From Anarhynchus alexandrinus (Eukaryota > Chordata > Aves > Charadriiformes > Charadriidae): 64,000 nt of DNA. Position 1 is the first letter of the stretch. Each line of letters opens with the position of its first letter. Where the stretch lies: positions 4,938,272 through 5,002,271 of the forward strand of contig VUYV01000040.1 of the NCBI GenBank assembly GCA_008711295.1, read 5' to 3'. This document shows positions 10,844-25,507 of this stretch, in pieces. Under the pieces are notes generated by a model that had not been told where the DNA came from, ran no database searches, and was given only the letters and a program-made list of their open reading frames with translations. A program made the position numbers and the translations under genes.

Positions 10844-13800
10844 CTTTGGTGAACAAGGAAGTCAAACAAGACAAGCAATTTATGTTGTGATCACTATAGA
10901 GAAGCAAAGCAAAGACACTAGGAGTCTATGGATGATGTCATTACTGAAACAACATCATCAATATCCATCCAATGATGTGTCTTTTGTACTTACATTTTAT
11001 CAATGTTGGAGATGTCTCCCTTCAAGTCTGTCTCCATAACTTTAGTCTACACAACTTATAACTATGTACCAAAAAAACCACGCATGCAGCTGCTTCCCCG
11101 TGATGTCTGCTACAGCTCTCTGCGCAGCCACGTGCCTTTGCATGTGTGGCTATAGGTGTGTGACTACAGAAACGACACTCAAGGCATAAACCTGACGCAA
11201 CGCTCCCCTGCGGCAGCTGCCTACAGATGAGCAGGCTGTGCAAATGAAAGCGTGAAAGACAAGCAGGCTCTGCTTTGAAGGGTGACTGTCTGATAGTGGG
11301 AGTTTTGTCAGCAGACTGGAGGGGCTGAACCGTACATTAATGCCGCATTCTGTAGCTGCTGCTTCTCTTTTATTTAATATTAACGGGCTCACCTGTGGTA
11401 GATCACTCTGTCCGTGTCCACGGCCTATGTATGTTTATGTACATGAACAGTCGCATTTTTGCGCATAGAAGATGAAGAAGAGATGTGAAATGGGCTTCCC
11501 TCATTCAACTCTAATGAATTTTTTCTGAAGCTAGACATCAACATTTAGGTCAATTACCTAGGACAATTAAGATCCTTAAGTTTTTAGCTACTTATTCATC
11601 CTAAATCAGAAACTTTTCTCCCAACCCTCTTTTCTTTCTCTTCACATCGGTTATAAGCAACATTGTCCTTCCACAACAGTGATCTGCCTAGAAATTATTT
11701 GACCAAGACGTAAATTGCTTTAATCCCAGTCAACTGCAAGACCACCAAGAAATGCAGATTTTCTACAAATGACCTGGGCTGTGCTCCTGAGAGAGCAGCT
11801 GTGCTGACTTACGAATTCAAACTGAAAAACGCTTCAACTCTTTACAAGGTTCTTGGCTATTTCTCTCTTTAGATTCCTGGGCTGAAATGATGTCCACTGT
11901 TCTGTAAAACTGCAGCTTGCAGCACCTCCCTCCCACCTCTTTCACTGAGAAATGGTGGCAGGAGTGCTGTAATGCCCTCTGATCTGGTGTCTCATCGAGT
12001 TGATCGATTGCTGCTCTCCTCCTCCACTCAAGTAACAGATGTGGAGGATCTTATTATACATAACAAACTATCTTTCCTAAAACGGTGAGCCCACCCAGTA
12101 AGTCAGTTATGTATCTTTCACCTCTAGATCTGAAAGTTAACACCACTTGCTTGAAATGGAGCACATTTCTTCTAGTCTCTTTTTTTTAACCACTGTTTCA
12201 GGCTGCTTTCAGATTCAGGAAGACTACAACATTTTGAATCACATATGGAAGTTTTTCTTTGCAATCATCAGGGCTGGTTAATTAACTTCTAAAGCCATGG
12301 AAAATAAATATAGTCTTTTAAAATTAATACTTATATGTAGTTTATACCAGAAGGTACCTCAAAACTACTGGGATGATCTGATCTATTTGTGATCCATTCA
12401 AGTTTTAATAGCAGATGTGATAATTTCAGCCTATTAGAACTTGCTCGGAGTGAAGGGTAGATGTATCAAGGAAGTTATGCTGTGTATATTTATTCAATTA
12501 ATTTGAAAAGAATGAAAATGCTAAAGCACTCTATTATTATGTGTATAGAAACTGAGGCTAGAATTTAATTACTAACTTTGTGTTGGTGACCCAGGTGCTC
12601 AGAAAATCTTGCTTAATTAACAATCTGGTTTTAGTTTGCAAGTGGAAATTCAAGTAGAAAAGATTCACAAAGATATGAGGAAGAGCTGGTTTGCCATTTT
12701 CCACTAATAGGTATTAATAAGATCATCTGAATTTTGAAAAACATTTGAACTTTAAAGTGTTTAATTTCCATTCTGTGAACAGGTGCTAAGATTTATCAAA
12801 AGTCATTATCTGATCATTTCAGAAACTCTCCTCAATGGAAACACAAGCTAGGAAGATGTCAAAGAGTTTTTCTTGCATAACTGCAGTAGACAAAATGAGC
12901 AGAAAAAGGATCCCTTCCACTTACCTAACTTTCAGGCGTTAAAAAAACTGAAGGAGGTAGGATACTATAAATACTAGATGCTAAAATTCAAGGCATTTAA
13001 AGAAACTTTATGCAATAGGCAGCTAGGGATAATAAAAAAGGGAAATGTAGAGGAGAATATGAAATTAGTACATATCCAAGACCAACATCCCCCTACTCTG
13101 TATTCAAAGAATGCACGTACAGCAATTTCGATATACATAGCAAACTAGGCTATGAAGTGTTACAAACACCCACAGGTAAGACCCAACCTAAAAGGTCTCC
13201 AAGCATTACATTAGAGCTAAAGAGCAGCCAAGGCCATGGTTTGGCAGTACAGGAAAGTGGCTTCACATCTCTTTGTACTTCATCAAAATCCTGCGTTCAT
13301 GTGTTATGAGATGGCAATCCAATATAAACCCGTTCTCACAGTTCACATTTGTTCGTAGGTTAATTCATGTTGCATCAAGATTAATTTGTTCTCCCACAGA
13401 CACCCCAGAAGCCTAAAGATGGCATAACTCCTGAGCTCTGGGTAACTGGAAGACAAGACTTAATGTACCCACGCCTGATCAGGATCGAATTTGTATGGAT
13501 AAGTGATCCAGCAGCACACAGTCCATATGGATGGTAGATTCATCCCTAAGGGGGGGTCGGGGGAGTTTATATTAGCTGAGAAACTCTCCAGTTAACTCAC
13601 TTTTCCTCCTTGTCTGGGCAAGATTTAGCCAAGGACAGGCCCCAGATTTTGGGCTGATATCTGCAGAATCTGAGTGAAACAGTTGTTCCCGGTCTCGCTG
13701 CCGACCATGGTTTTCAGCCTATTTCCTGACCCCCAGAAAGATGTTTCCAAAATGAAGTAACAGACCATACCTCTCTCTCCAAGGCACCTTGAACTCTAGG

Positions 13801-15788
13801 ATGCACTGTACTGTCAACTGTGACTGGTAAGTAGAATTATTAAGTAACATGAAATATTCATTGTCAAACATCTGTTGGTAAGTTTCATTCACCATATGCA
13901 AAGCTGTTTCCTTACTAAATCAGGGTTTAACAAACCATATTGTTCTGGAAGGGTCCATACCACGTCATTGTTTTTCCTATCAGTGTAACTCACAGGATGT
14001 AAATAATTGCATCTTTCCTAACAACTTATTCTGTGGCTGGTAATTTATGTGGCATGTTTCAGACGAAGGATTATTATCTAATTGTTTTTCTGCTCAGTTA
14101 TAAATAACTAAAAAGACCCAAAACAACTAAGCCTAGAGTGATATGCAAGTGTCAGTGTTTCACAAATGCAGTGTAACTGCAATACACTTTATTAGAGGTG
14201 CCAGCTCATAGAAAGCATATTAAATGAAAGTTTAAACCTCAGTTTCTGTTGCCATAAAGCATGCTACCAGAATAGAGTATTGTTATCAAGGATAAACGTA
14301 AAAACAACCAGAAAAACTAGGAACAACAACAACAAAAATCCCTTAAACGATGCCTGTAGAAGTTGCATACAAGATTGGATTAAAAGGAAAACTAGAATTC
14401 ACTCGAGGGCAAGAGAATATTTGACACAGGATATTTGAAAATGATACTAGCAGAGAACAGAAATAAATGAGAACCAAAGTATAGTCTCATCTGTAGATTA
14501 AGAGGTAGGGAGAACACTTTTACCCTCCATTACATTTATCAAGCAGGCTATTTTAAATACATGATTGAGTGAAGGCTGAAATTTCTCCTTGGGTTCAGGA
14601 GACAAGAAGTACTCATTTTTCCTCTGCTTATTACGTTATCAGCTGCCATGCATACATGATTATTTTTCATTTCTTGTATGCAATAATAAAGAACATCAGC
14701 AACCAAATGTTTTATAATGCCTTACAATACAAAAAAGAAACAAAATAGAAACTGAAACACAATGTGTTAAAATAAAAACATAAGTCTTTGCTGGCAGATA
14801 AAATAATCAGATTTCACGTAGAATTTCACTCCAAATTCCACCAATTAGGGGTACAGGATGAAAATGGCTTTGCACTAAATTACTGTAAGTGCAAGAGTAG
14901 AATATATGGCAATTTAGCTCAGAAAAATTCTGTAAGAGTGCGACAGTTGACATGCAGGGTAAAAGAAAAATCCCACCCATAAAATTACAGTGTAAAGGAA
15001 ACTGTTACAGTAAATGTATAACATGCTTTTCAAATATAGATTCATAGCACAGGGAGGACACAGAGTTGGCGTGGTTTGGGTCAGAAGCTTTGTTGCTGAA
15101 TTCTGACTACGCCGGAGTCTGCCAATTGATTTGGCTCCAAGCCCAGCAAACCAAGGAATTACAGCAGTCAAGGCTAGGTGCTGCAAGTGAATGAATTAGA
15201 GTCTCCAGGTCAGTTTTTGGATAGGCAAAAGAATATTTTTGGCAACAGTCCTGAAAGGCATTTGGTGCCGTACTGAATAGATCTCAGCATTAAGTCCAAG
15301 GCTAAAATTGCATGTAGGCAAATGACATGTGACATCAGTAAGAGCAATGGTAGACAGATTGCAGAGTAATGAAAGAAATATATATTTTTTAATTAATCCG
15401 GGCCAGGCCCTCAGTCTTTTGGTTATGGTACTGTTTACTTTCAGAAAAGAATTTCCCTTTCACACATTTACAGCTGAAAACCTGCACCCTCTCCCTGTTA
15501 CCCAATCCACCTGCCACAGAGGGAGAAACAGATGCGACTGCCATTGACTGGTAGAGGAGGAAAACATAAAAGTTGGAAATACCACCCTGGAGAAGACTGC
15601 AGAGAATGCAAGGGATGGGTCTTAAACTGCTGGTCATCAGCTGGATATGTAAGCAAATGCCATTACAGATTTCTGTAATGAAGACACAGATTTTGACAGC
15701 TGTGTAACATGACTAATCTGCCACAAATAAATGGCAACCTTGGTTTGGTTTGGTTTCTTTGGGGGGTTGTGTTTCTTTGTTGGTTTTT

Positions 15789-15838
15789 TTTTTGTGGTGT
15801 TTTTTTTTTAATAAAAAAAGAAAAAAACACCACAAAAA
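15789..15838. repeat. Perfect 18-base inverted repeat
   Basis: TTTTTGTGGTGTTTTTTT (15789-15806) is the exact reverse complement of AAAAAAACACCACAAAAA (15821-15838), with a 14-base AT-rich loop. Because it is mostly homopolymer, it may be a slippage product rather than a functional hairpin. Confidence 0.85.
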
Positions 15839-18800
15839 CAGAAAAAAATCCATGTGTATCAAAAAGGTGAATTGTCGCTGCAATCCATCAGAGAAGAGGA
15901 GGCTGCTGTTTGGTCTCCTTGCTGTCTGGGTGGCTGTAGGTTCCTTAAGACATAGTCTTAAGACATGGCATGATAAAGGAGAAAACCACAGGACTTCTCT
16001 ATTATATCCCCAAATTCCACCTTTTTGGACAGACCAAGAGAATGATGCCTCCAGTGATTTATCTCCCAAATCGTTTTGCTGTGTGGAAAGTCAGCTCGCA
16101 AGGCTGCCATTCCTCAACTTGCCCTACTGCCAACAACTACATCTGTACTAGCGATCAAAACCAGCCAGGGACCATTCTCGTTCCCTGAAACCAACTGGCC
16201 CAACATGCTGAGATTCCCTGCAGCGGCAACCCTTCTCTCTCCCTGAAAAGATGCTTTTGGAGAAACTACTTGGCCTGCACCAAACCCTAAACCATTTTCT
16301 GTGGGAAAATGCTACCTGGCCTAGAGCAACAAATTTCTTACGGCTGAACAGTATGGACCAGCCTGCCCCAGCTCAGCTCAATCTACTCCTACAGTAAGAG
16401 GCAGTGGGTCACCTTTTACCAGCAGCCTTGCCTTTTCTGTTCTTGTCCTGATGCAGGGGTCCCAGTGTTGCCAAGGTCCACTACAAGGCTTACCAGAAGA
16501 AGGATGTTTTCCTCTTCTGTCTACTCTGTCTCAACCACCTGAATACTAGAAAGAACGAGAAAAAAATCTAAGTGTCCTCTCCCTAAATTACGCTATATTA
16601 TTTCTACATTTCCCTTTGACTGAGCCTGCAGCGTTTGAGACCAAGAGGAGGTTTGTCTGGGTTGATGGTTGATTCCCTGTCCTCTTCCATCTGACTCAGA
16701 CTGGTCCTCATCAACGTGCTTGTGTGGGTTATTAAGAGGCTGAGTGACTGTCAGTGGTCTACACCTGAGTGATGCAGGAAGACATATTTTTTCACAATGC
16801 AATAAGCAGATACTTCCACATAGATGAAGGACAAAAAAAACCTTACACCACAGCACAAATCGTAATCCCTGGACTTGTAAAAACATTGAACCTCAGTGTC
16901 AGCAGCTGTTGTCTCCCTTTCTTCGTTCAGCTAAGACACCCAGTGAGGAAGAGTGAAAGATGGAGCATTATGGGGATACTGAAAACACCCCATTTTCAGG
17001 ATTTATACTGAAACCTGCACAGTGACTTGCCTGAGGTATGTATATCAACAATTCATAGTTCTAGAAACGGTAGAATACTCCTTGTTATAATTTGAAATAA
17101 AAACCCCACACTCTGATTACAGAGAGCCCAGTTTGTCCTGCAAGGTATTGCTAGAAAATCTGTCTACAAAATAACCTTTGAAAATCTTTTAGGTTGTGAA
17201 ACGTGGTTTAATTTACAACAAAGAAACTGACAGCTTGGTGTAACAGCAAGTGCTGGCGCTGCGCCATGTGATAAATCACTTGAACTCAACAAGACCACTT
17301 CAACTCCATGTCATTTCTCAACAAACAGGAACCTGACATCAGGCCAGCACAACACGCGAGGGCAGGTACAAATGTACAGTACCTGCTCTTTTAATGCCAC
17401 CATCTCATATTACAGAACAGACTTTATGGACCCTGTGTTGACATCCAGAAACAAACCTAAAAAAACCCACCATGCAAATTCCCCCCCTCACTAACTCAAA
17501 GAAAGATTAAGCGAATGCCACTTTCTTCATCAGCTTGAGAAGATTATATGCCATCCCCAACGCGCTGCATTTAATTAGCTGTTCTCATTGTTACTTATGG
17601 TAAGGCAGACCCTTTTTTCATTCTCAGATTTAAAAATAGCAAAAGTAGGAACAACTATTTTTGTAAGCCTGTCCAAAAAAAGAACCCCAAGGGAACTCTG
17701 AGATGAAGGAACATCATAAACCTGATGAACTCTGGTTCAGGTCCCATTAAGTGAAGGGACTCTTTCTAAGCAAGAATTGTCCAGGGATCTTGCAGATTAG
17801 AATGTTCCTAGGAGATCACAAGGGCTATATTTGTTTTGGGCATAATATGGTTTCTTTTGCTGAAGAAATAGAATAGAGAGGTGGATGAAAAGGCTTCGAC
17901 AGCCATAGCCTTTTCTGGCAATCAAAAAATAAAATTGTCTCGCACACCTTATGTGGGAACTTCTCCATTTGTTGCCATACCTTATGTTCCCCTGCCTGCC
18001 ATGACTTGTCCCCTTCTCTCTTTCTTTACTGCCTCCAGTCTCATCTTACTTGTGTATTTTTGTTCCCTCTTTCTGTGTGTGTCCATCTTTCCCTCCCACA
18101 TAGTCTATCCCTTTCCAAAACTCTTTTCCTGCCCCCATAACACCTCTGTGATCATCACAAACTACACCACTTGGGACAAATCCAGTGATTTGACATGAAG
18201 CAAGACTAGTGCCTACTGAAGGGAGTAAGTATTTCAACCATAGTTGCATAGGGTTATTCATATTCATATTTACAAGGTTTATTCATTCACTTATAAGCAG
18301 CCTGAACAGTTTTAGATGTGCAAGCCACATGATATGTGCGCACAGCCAACTCAGAACGCCTTTTGGGTGAAACCTCCATCTTTCCTCCCTTGCTCCAATG
18401 CCTTACTCTCATCCCTTATTGTTCATTTCCATACAACGTTTACAGTTCAGCTCTGTGAAGCATCGGGCCCTTACCTCCATCCCTACTCAGCAAGTCCGCT
18501 CAAAACCAAGCACAGATTTCCATGTGATTCAAGCACATGCTTCTTTGCTTTGAACCTTGCTCCATCATCTAGAAGATCCTGCAGGATCCAGGCAAGTGGC
18601 ATGAGTTGTCAAAATGGGGGCTTAGACTAAAGTCTTCTGTGAGGCAGTGCTTTTATTTTGCTATAAAACACCATGCATATTTAATGGTCTACGTTTAAAA
18701 AAAAAAAAAAAGTCTTAAAAATAACAGAGGAAGAGCTTCTGTTGAAATTCTGGCCACGCTTAAATCAATACCAAGATTCCTATTGACTTTCGGTGGAGTG

Positions 18801-21800
18801 AAGGCTACTGACAATGGAAGGAACGAAGAAATTCAAAGAAAACGAAACACAAAGGAATAAGCTATCTGAAACACTACAGGCTGCAACCACAAAGGGTTAT
18901 GCTGCCAGAAAGTGGGGAGGAATTATAAGAATGCAAGGTAAAATCGAAATGGAGTCTTTCATCTCTATTCTCTGCCATTGCCGCAGCATCCTGGATAGAA
19001 ATGCTTTTGAGAACATGTGTACATGAGATGGAAAATGGGAGGACAAGTAAAAAAGAATAGAGATACCCAGCTGAGCTTCACTGGACAAATTATCAGCACA
19101 GAAACAAGCAAAGAGCACACTGACTAAATGAGCTAATCAAAAGGGACTGGATGGATTGTGGAGGTTATTTTGTATTTAATTTTTTTTTTTTTTTAGAAAT
19201 ACATCAAGGTAGAAAGTAATAGTGGCAACTAATGACATGAATGATTAATGTTTTTATTTGTATTATAGTGGCATTTTATGACACCAACTGAGACCTGGGC
19301 TGCACTGTAAAAACACATTATATGACTCAATCTCTTTCACAAAGAGCTTAATGATGACCTAAAAATTGCACATAAAGTAAGCTCATATTTTTGAATTAGT
19401 CACTGGCAAATGAAAGAAAGACTGTAAGACCGGACAATTAAAGAGCAGGAAAATCCTTTTAAAAGTTGTTATTAATGCAGAGCAATTGAAAGAATACTTG
19501 GAAAGCATGAATGCATATAAAAAGTCTGACTGCTATGAGAATTTTAACCAGCATGCTTTCAATATCTGTAATGAAACTGGCTTCATTTTTAGTACTAAGA
19601 GAATATGCTAAAAAGTGGAAGGATTATTGGGAAAAAGGACTGCAGTACAGAATGTAAAGCAAATCAGATAAGATGGTGATTTTAGTAATCACGATCATAT
19701 CAACGTGAATTCTACCTTTTCTAAAGCAAGAGAGCAACTTTTGAAGTGAACCTGTAATGAGAAAAACAAAACTGAACCCAGTCCTTTTTTGAAGAAAGCT
19801 CAAAAAGGATTTTTAACAGTTTTTCTTCCTTTTTTTTTATTAAAAAAATCAGATTTTATCTATGAAGGCACTGATAATGTTAAAACAGATTAAATCATAT
19901 CCAGAGAGATCAGAGAATGAAAATGAACAAACCAGAAGAGAGGAGAATTTTATTCAGTCTGCTGAGAATGCATTTCCCTTCAGAATTATTTAACTTCAAT
20001 TTATTTTGGGTGAGGGAAGAGGGAAATTTATACCACATACCTACCAGCTATTTGAAAAAAAGTCAGAATGCTCTAATAGACCACTAAAGCCGTTCAGTAG
20101 GAAGGGAGAGAAAACTCGAGGTGATGGTCCTGACCTTCCCAAGGAGGGGGACACAACACACAGTCTTCTCTCCAAACTTTTGATTCTCCTTAATAACAGC
20201 CCTACTGAATCAGCTTAAAGGTATATCTAACTTCATATCCTGTGTCACAAATAAAAGGGCTAAGGACACTTAGCAACAAGCTAGGCAGGTAAACTGCGTA
20301 ACCTCATAATTCCAGCTTTCTTTGACTTCAGGACTTCTTGAAAGACGAGTATCTCTTTGTTTTTACTTCCATGTCCACCTTTACATGCAACACAAGAGCA
20401 TAGGGAACCAAACAAGCTCACTAGCAGCAGAAAGAAGTGGTAAAGCACCCTGTGTGTTGAGCTGTGGAGTGAAAAATAGTTTGTTTCGATAGCAAGATGG
20501 GAAGAATAACTACGCAATGACTGGAACCGGACTATGGATCTCGAGATCATTTTCAAAAAATCAAAGCAGGCAATGGCAGGTAGAGTTGTCAGAGAATTCT
20601 GGCTGATGATGCTGCGTACTTGCTTTAGATGGTCCCTAAATACTTCAGTCGCTCCGGTTGCCTCCCTGCTTCCCTCCTCACCCATAACAGCTCAGTGCTG
20701 TAGTGCGCCTACATAGAAGCTGTTAGATTCAGAGCATCATAGCATATCGCTCTGATCACAGCTCCTTGCAACGCTGGGATACCACTCGCGTACAGATGGC
20801 TTTTCCTCTGCCATCATCATGGCTTTTGTGGCAAAGGTACACCAGTGACATAATTAAAATTGCAGTGCTTTTTCTGACCCTCTCAGAAGTCAACTTATTG
20901 TCTGGGCGAACACATTCTCACTGTGTCTTTCCTGCCACTTTTATCCACAGATATGAATCCTTGTATTTTAAGACTTCATAAGTGGCCAAAACCTGCAAGG
21001 TTTTGGTCCCTGACCACAATTAGAACTGTACCAAGAAAAAGATCCCAACATTTTCTTTTAAGTTAGTGGAAAAACTTATTTTACAATTTACAAATACTTC
21101 AGCAGTATGACTGAAGATTGCATCCTGTCACTTGTATTAACACATTGAAATTTGTAACAGTTCTGCTTTTACTGGTTATTACGATGGAATGAAATTTAGT
21201 AGCTGAAGTGGAAAAAAAAAAATATGTGTCAGCATGTAGCTTGTCCACCAGATCCCCTGGAAATATCAGGTTTGCCTGCTGGTGTATACTGGCCCTGAAT
21301 AGTGAGTGCTGGGGATTCATATACTGGATCGCCACTCGCTTGACTAATGCCAACAGTAGGGTTGTCACTTAGCCATTGTGAATCAAATTCAGGATGGCAA
21401 CCTTTAAACATGTCTAAGTGATTTAGGCGGTCTGTGTTTCATGTCAAAAATTGCTTACTGAGAGTCAGTTACTGCTTACCAAGGTGGGGTGAGAACCTGC
21501 AGCACATCTTTTCTCCCTGATGCCAGCTAATGCACAAAGGGATCTCAGGGTTGCTGGGAAGTGCCTTCCCTTTCCAGCAACCTCATGTCCACCAGGAGGT
21601 AAGGACACATCCGTGATTAGTTACACTGGAATAAATGACTCTGCAGGTTTATATTCCAGCTTGCCCTGTAGGGTGAACTAGGTGTGTATCCACACCTTCA
21701 GACCTGCATTTTGACACTCAAGCCTTTTACACAAGTTCTAATCTCCTGGCCATTATCTGTAATCAACTGTGATGGGTTCAATGTCAGGCATCCTGCAAAG

Positions 21801-22063
21801 TACAAGGGAAGGGCTTCACGCTTGGGAATGCATATAAGTCCACTGCCTTAAGTAGCTGAAGGACTATGCATACACATCCCCTGGGTGGGAACGTGCCATA
21901 GATATATGTAGCTGTTCTCTGCATTCAGCGCCAAGTTACGGGAGGCAAGGAGACACCTCCCTCCAGCTGGCATCATTCTGGATCAGGTGTCTAAAAGCCA
22001 CCCTAAGGAAGGTCAATATTGCCTTTCAGACCTCACCATTTAGAGCACTCTTGGAAGGAAGCA

Positions 22064-22586
22064 AGCTTAGATTCATTTCCTTCACTGGCATTCAGTATAT
22101 TTAAACATATCTTTTCAAAAGATCGTCCTGGCCACTAGGCACCAAAATTCCCTGAAGGTCAAGGAGAGAGTGAAAGTGAAGGCCGCCACATGACAAGGAA
22201 GCAATCTGGCCAGGGGACTCCATGATAAAAACCACCCTCCCACTCTTCCCCCACAGGCAGGGGAGAGACTGATTCATAGATCCTGATGGGGACCTGGTGC
22301 CTAAGTCCCTTGAAGATTCATTCANAGCTTAGATTCAGTTCCTTCACTGGCATTCAGGATATTTAAACATATCTTTCCAAAAGATCGTCCTGGCCACTAG
22401 GCACCAAAATTCCCTGAAGGTCAAGGAGAGAGTGAAAGTGAAGGCCGCCACATGACAAGGAAGCAATCTGGCCAGGGGACTCCATGATAAAAACCACCCT
22501 CCCACTCTTCCCCCACAGGCAGGGGAGAGACTGATTCATAGATCCTGATGGGGACCTGGTGCCTAAGTCCCTTGAAGATTCATTCA
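22064..22586. repeat. 261-base direct duplication around a single N
   Basis: 22064-22324 and 22326-22586 are near-identical, with three substitutions seen (ATTCATTTCC/ATTCAGTTCC, CAGTATATTT/CAGGATATTT, CTTTTCAAAAG/CTTTCCAAAAG). They are separated only by the N at 22325. This is either an unmerged contig overlap between haplotypes or a recent tandem duplication. Confidence 0.9.
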
Positions 22587-25507
22587 TTCGTAAAATTGAC
22601 AAAAATGACCAAATAAGTGAGTGCCATTAGCTGCTCAGTACCCAGCCATGGGGCACTTCTGTTAGTTACACTGTGTATCTATCTATCTACTGGAACACTT
22701 CCACCCCTTGTGTGTCTGACTCTTGAGATATCAAATTAACTTTTGAATAGGGGATTTTGGATGTTCACTCATCTATAGGTACTTTTGAAAATACTGTCAA
22801 GGGACAGTGCACTAAATAGTCTGAAGCCTCAATAAGAGGTAAACGACATTTCCAGTGCATGGAGGAGAAAGTCAGAGGAGAGAATAGCAGCTTTGGTGTA
22901 GTCTGAAAAAAAACAGCCCAATGCGGATGTCTCTAGGGCTTCCATTTTTCTTAAACATGAGGATCAACATCTATAAGCCTTAGGCTGAAAAGGTAGTTTG
23001 GGAAGAAATGAAATGGAGATACATGGGAAGTCGGGGAGCAGTGTCGCACGTAACTGTGCTGTGGAAGCAAAGTGCAAGAATCCAGAAAGCAAACTGCAAA
23101 GACAGAACTATTCAAAATCCTGAAAAACAATCCATATTTTAAGCACAGATTCAAATCTAGAAAAACTAAGTCATTCAATAAAAAAAGAAGGAAGTGGATA
23201 TTTTTCTCTATATATCCCTTAAATAAATGAAAAATCACCACAACAAGGTTAAGACTCCCTGCAGAACTTAAATCAGGGGCTGTAAATTGGTGGTGTGACA
23301 GCAGTAATACACTTTATTTCACTGATTATCCTGGCACAAGTACCTTGGTCAGGTAATTAATTCACATGCTGAACACTTGACCCAAATTTTTAGGGGTAAT
23401 CCGCCTGGTAATCTTCTAAATACCTCCAGGCAGAAATTTGTAGCAGGGATTTCAATACCTGTACTTCTTTAGTAGTTGGGCCATAAGCTGAAATGTTCTG
23501 GCCACACTAATCCTCATTAATAAGAAAGCATTTTATACTGAGACCCACATAGACAGTGTGTGTGTTCCAGGTGAGTGCACTTGAAGCCCATTTTCTTTAC
23601 GTAATTCTTCTTCACTCCCCATAATATTCACTGCTACAATGCCGGCATTTTTAGCTAAATCCAAGTTCTTCCCTTATGCTATGTCCTTCTGTATCAAGAC
23701 TACACACAATAAATGGGATTAATCTGCTCTGAACAAGGCACGTAAAAGTTGGACATCTGGTTCTGAGCTAGGCCCCCTGCGAGTCGTCTATGGGCAGCAA
23801 AGAGAAAATGGCGTCTCCAAGAGATGATTCATCTCGTTGGAAGAGCACCATGAGGTCGGTCTGATGACTCATCCCCTAGAGATGCTTATTGTTCTCTGCT
23901 GACTGCAAAGAAAGCCCAGAATGGTCAGCTTGCAGTCGGACATCTGACCTACTTCATAACAGAGGAACGCTACGCGGTATTTTAAAAATACTGTAATATT
24001 TATGTCAAATGGCCACACAGCTGCAGCATTACACTAGACTTCTGGATCCTTACTGCAGAACAGCAGAAGTGGTTTTTTGCCACTCTGCAGAATTTAATAA
24101 ACCACACTCCCCCCTATTTTGGACATCTAGTATTTTCAAATTCTTCTTCATAAAGCAAGTGCCATATTGTAACCGATTATATAGGGCTGTGGGAAAACAA
24201 TGGAAAAGGATGCATGAAAAACATTCCTCAGATCAACTCAAATACGGGAAAATTCTTGAAAAAGGGAAGCTCATTTCACAGTCTCCATGTTTAGCAATCT
24301 TAGGCATATACACGTTTAAAGCAAAACCATCATCCATCTGTTCGTAGCAAGTTTGCAGAGAATTTTAATAAGACACATTAATGCTAATAATGGCCAATGT
24401 TTATGATGTTTATAAAATAACCAATGTGGAGCATCTGGAAAGCTCGTAAAATTTGTTTTTATAAAATCCACAGAGTGTAACACCTTTCCCTGAGCCTTTT
24501 TCTTTGGTTTTTTTTTTTTTTTTGCTGACCTTGTCCTCCTATGCCAGACCTGTCAGAAACTCTCTTCTTCCAAGCATTGTTGTGCTGTGGCACTCAAACT
24601 CATGTTTTGAAGCTAGACCTATTTCTGCTTTTGTAAATTCAGCATTCAGCACATTACAGGAACAAACCAGATAGCCCAAACTGCAAGTTTCCACCTGAAA
24701 CAACAGGGATCTCTATTTCCAAGTGACAGATGTTCTACAACAGTTGGTGACAAACGGGCTAATTTAGACTGATTTAACTAAAGTTCAGCCTGCTGACAAT
24801 GGGGGAATTTTTTAATGCAGCTGAAGAAGGCATTTCCGAATGCTCGGGCTGGCTGTGGCGCACAAAACTACAGAGGCCCTGGTGTGAGCTGAACAGCATG
24901 GCCACGTGTGGTGCCTGCATCTCTGCCCCTCACACTGCCTTTTTATTGCTGAGAAGGAAGATGACATTGCCTAGCGAATTACCAAGGGAATTAGCTGGTC
25001 TTTAAAATTTATTCACTGAACATACATCCTCAGAAATCAAGTGCCTTTGGCCCGGAGTCTCTCTTCCTAAGTTCAGGCATCTAAGCCCTTAAATAAGAAG
25101 GACACATGTCCTGGGGTGAACTGGTCTTCCGAGATGCTGAGCTCTCCATCTTCCACAGGCAGGAAGCTTCCAGGGGCTGCTCTCCTAGGCTAGGCAAGTC
25201 CATCCAAGCTTCTGCCTTCAGCCCTAATTTCTGAAGGACGACTGCTGAGGGACCAGAAAAATACCACAGAAAAGCCTTTAGGGCTTATTTTTTTTAATGT
25301 AAAGATTAGGGGTGTGATTCAGAAATTACAGAGTAACAACTGCATTGTCCTCCATGTGGTAAATTGTCTTGGGTTTTGTTTTTAGGTTGCATATGAGACC
25401 TGGCTTCAGGATCCACCCTCTGAATATCATAAAGCCTCTTGCCATGAGTAGACATGTTAAAACCCAGCAACAATGAAATTAGTTTCCTTTCTCCTTTCTT
25501 CTTGTGT

